Assembly: GCF_012922555.1 (NCBI RefSeq)
Contig: NZ_WIPK01000008.1
Location: forward strand, 1 to 64,000
Origin: Paraclostridium dentum
GTDB lineage: Bacteria > Bacillota > Clostridia > Peptostreptococcales > Peptostreptococcaceae
Reading direction: 5' to 3'
Length of the DNA stretch: 64,000 nt
The translations under genes were made by a program, and so were the position numbers. Shown here piece by piece: positions 63,651-64,000 of this stretch. Under the pieces are notes generated by a model. It was not told the DNA's origin. It saw nothing but the letters and a program-made list of their open reading frames with translations, and searched no databases. Each line of letters begins with the position of its first letter. The stretch's first letter is position 1.

Positions 63651-64000
63651 TGGAAGATTTAGCTTTAATTTTAAGTACGACTTTAATGTACTCTACGCCC
63701 CTTATATTTACAGCATTAGGTGGAGTATTATCAGAGAATTCAGGTATAGTTAATATAGGATTAGAAGGTATGATGACTATAGGTGCTTTCGCAGGGGCAG
63801 CAGCAGGTTATTTAGTAGGTAATCCATGGATAGCATTTTTAATAGGTGGATTAGCAGGTGGTTTATTTGCATTAATACATGCTATTGCAACTGTAAGCTT
63901 TAATGCAGATCATACTATATCAGGTGTTGCTATAAATTTACTTGCACCTGGAGTAGCATTATTTTCTTCGAAAATATTATTTGATGGAGCAACTATGACT
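63650..64000 (+). CDS. Nucleoside ABC transporter permease (NupC/YufQ type), partial
   Basis: The frame starts at ATG 63650, overlapping the previous stop by one base, and is open to the window end (117 codons). The visible part starts MEDLALILSTTLMYSTPLIF and contains GGVLSENSGIVNIGLEGMM, the second-permease form of the BPD_transp_2 signature. It is the shorter partner of the heterodimer; about 190 more residues are expected beyond the window. Confidence 0.9.
   Translation, partial: MEDLALILSTTLMYSTPLIFTALGGVLSENSGIVNIGLEGMMTIGAFAGAAAGYLVGNPWIAFLIGGLAGGLFALIHAIATVSFNADHTISGVAINLLAPGVALFSSKILFDGATMT

Overview
The window is about 64 kb of a very AT-rich chromosome with Shine-Dalgarno motifs of the AGGAGG type, many TTG/GTG starts and short intergenic gaps closed by U-tailed hairpins. 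The gene set (AdhE under a Rex-like site, class II aldolase, Mn-dependent pyrophosphatase, a SleC-like spore cortex lysin next to PrsW, a GlpP-controlled glycerol regulon, small alarmone synthetase, [4Fe-4S] aldo/keto reductase) points to an anaerobic spore-forming member of the Clostridia. My impression is Peptostreptococcaceae (Clostridioides / Paraclostridium / Romboutsia-like), but this is judged from protein flavour, not from a search. No rRNA, tRNA, insertion sequence, prophage or CRISPR array was seen.

Layout. 1-84 is the tail of a rubrerythrin-like gene. 337-7679 is a glycerol / glycerol-3-phosphate block: glpP, glpF, glpK, a glycerophosphodiesterase, then a three-gene anaerobic G3P oxidoreductase-type operon. 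Two leaders in it carry similar terminators that are the likely GlpP targets. 7905-10783 is a cobalamin riboswitch driving the cobalt ECF transporter cbiMNQO. 10993-18124 holds housekeeping genes (pcrA, M18 aminopeptidase, patatin, P-loop protein, cyclophilin) and an orphan uroporphyrinogen-decarboxylase-like methyltransferase. 18195-23841 is a sialic acid catabolic operon (nanE, nanA, symporter, yhcH, nanK, RpiR regulator) preceded by a promoter and three copies of a candidate operator. 23879-28402 has ppaC, a membrane-anchored DUF4230-like protein and Rex-controlled adhE. 28512-37628 is a mixed region of small unknown proteins, a YkgJ cysteine-cluster protein, an MBL-fold hydrolase, a RelQ-type synthetase, a phosphoesterase, RNA-modifying enzymes and two copies of a GC-richer intergenic repeat. 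37685-41585 has fba (reverse) and a BglG/GlcT-type antiterminator with its RAT/terminator before a glucose-family PTS IICB gene. 41747-50096 includes a duplicated RsiV-like anchored protein, sleC, prsW, an unannotated HEPN-like protein, lepB, a TGS/uridine-kinase fusion and glutaminase. 50177-59296 has DNA repair (nfo, nth), an ArsR-like regulator, QueG, a Lon-like protease, a lone RusA-like protein, VanW and TrmL. 59512-64000 is a BMP lipoprotein plus nucleoside ABC transporter, cut by the window end.

The main regulatory themes are RNA-level control (GlpP leaders, B12 riboswitch, RAT antiterminator) and carbon/redox control (cre-like and Rex-like sites). The items I would look at first are the HEPN-motif protein between prsW and lepB (45273-46103), the putative C-rich small RNA on the minus strand near 28921-28990, the paired intergenic repeats at about 31.9 and 33.7 kb, the 76-nt palindrome at 16728-16803, and the RusA-like gene with an altered metal site.
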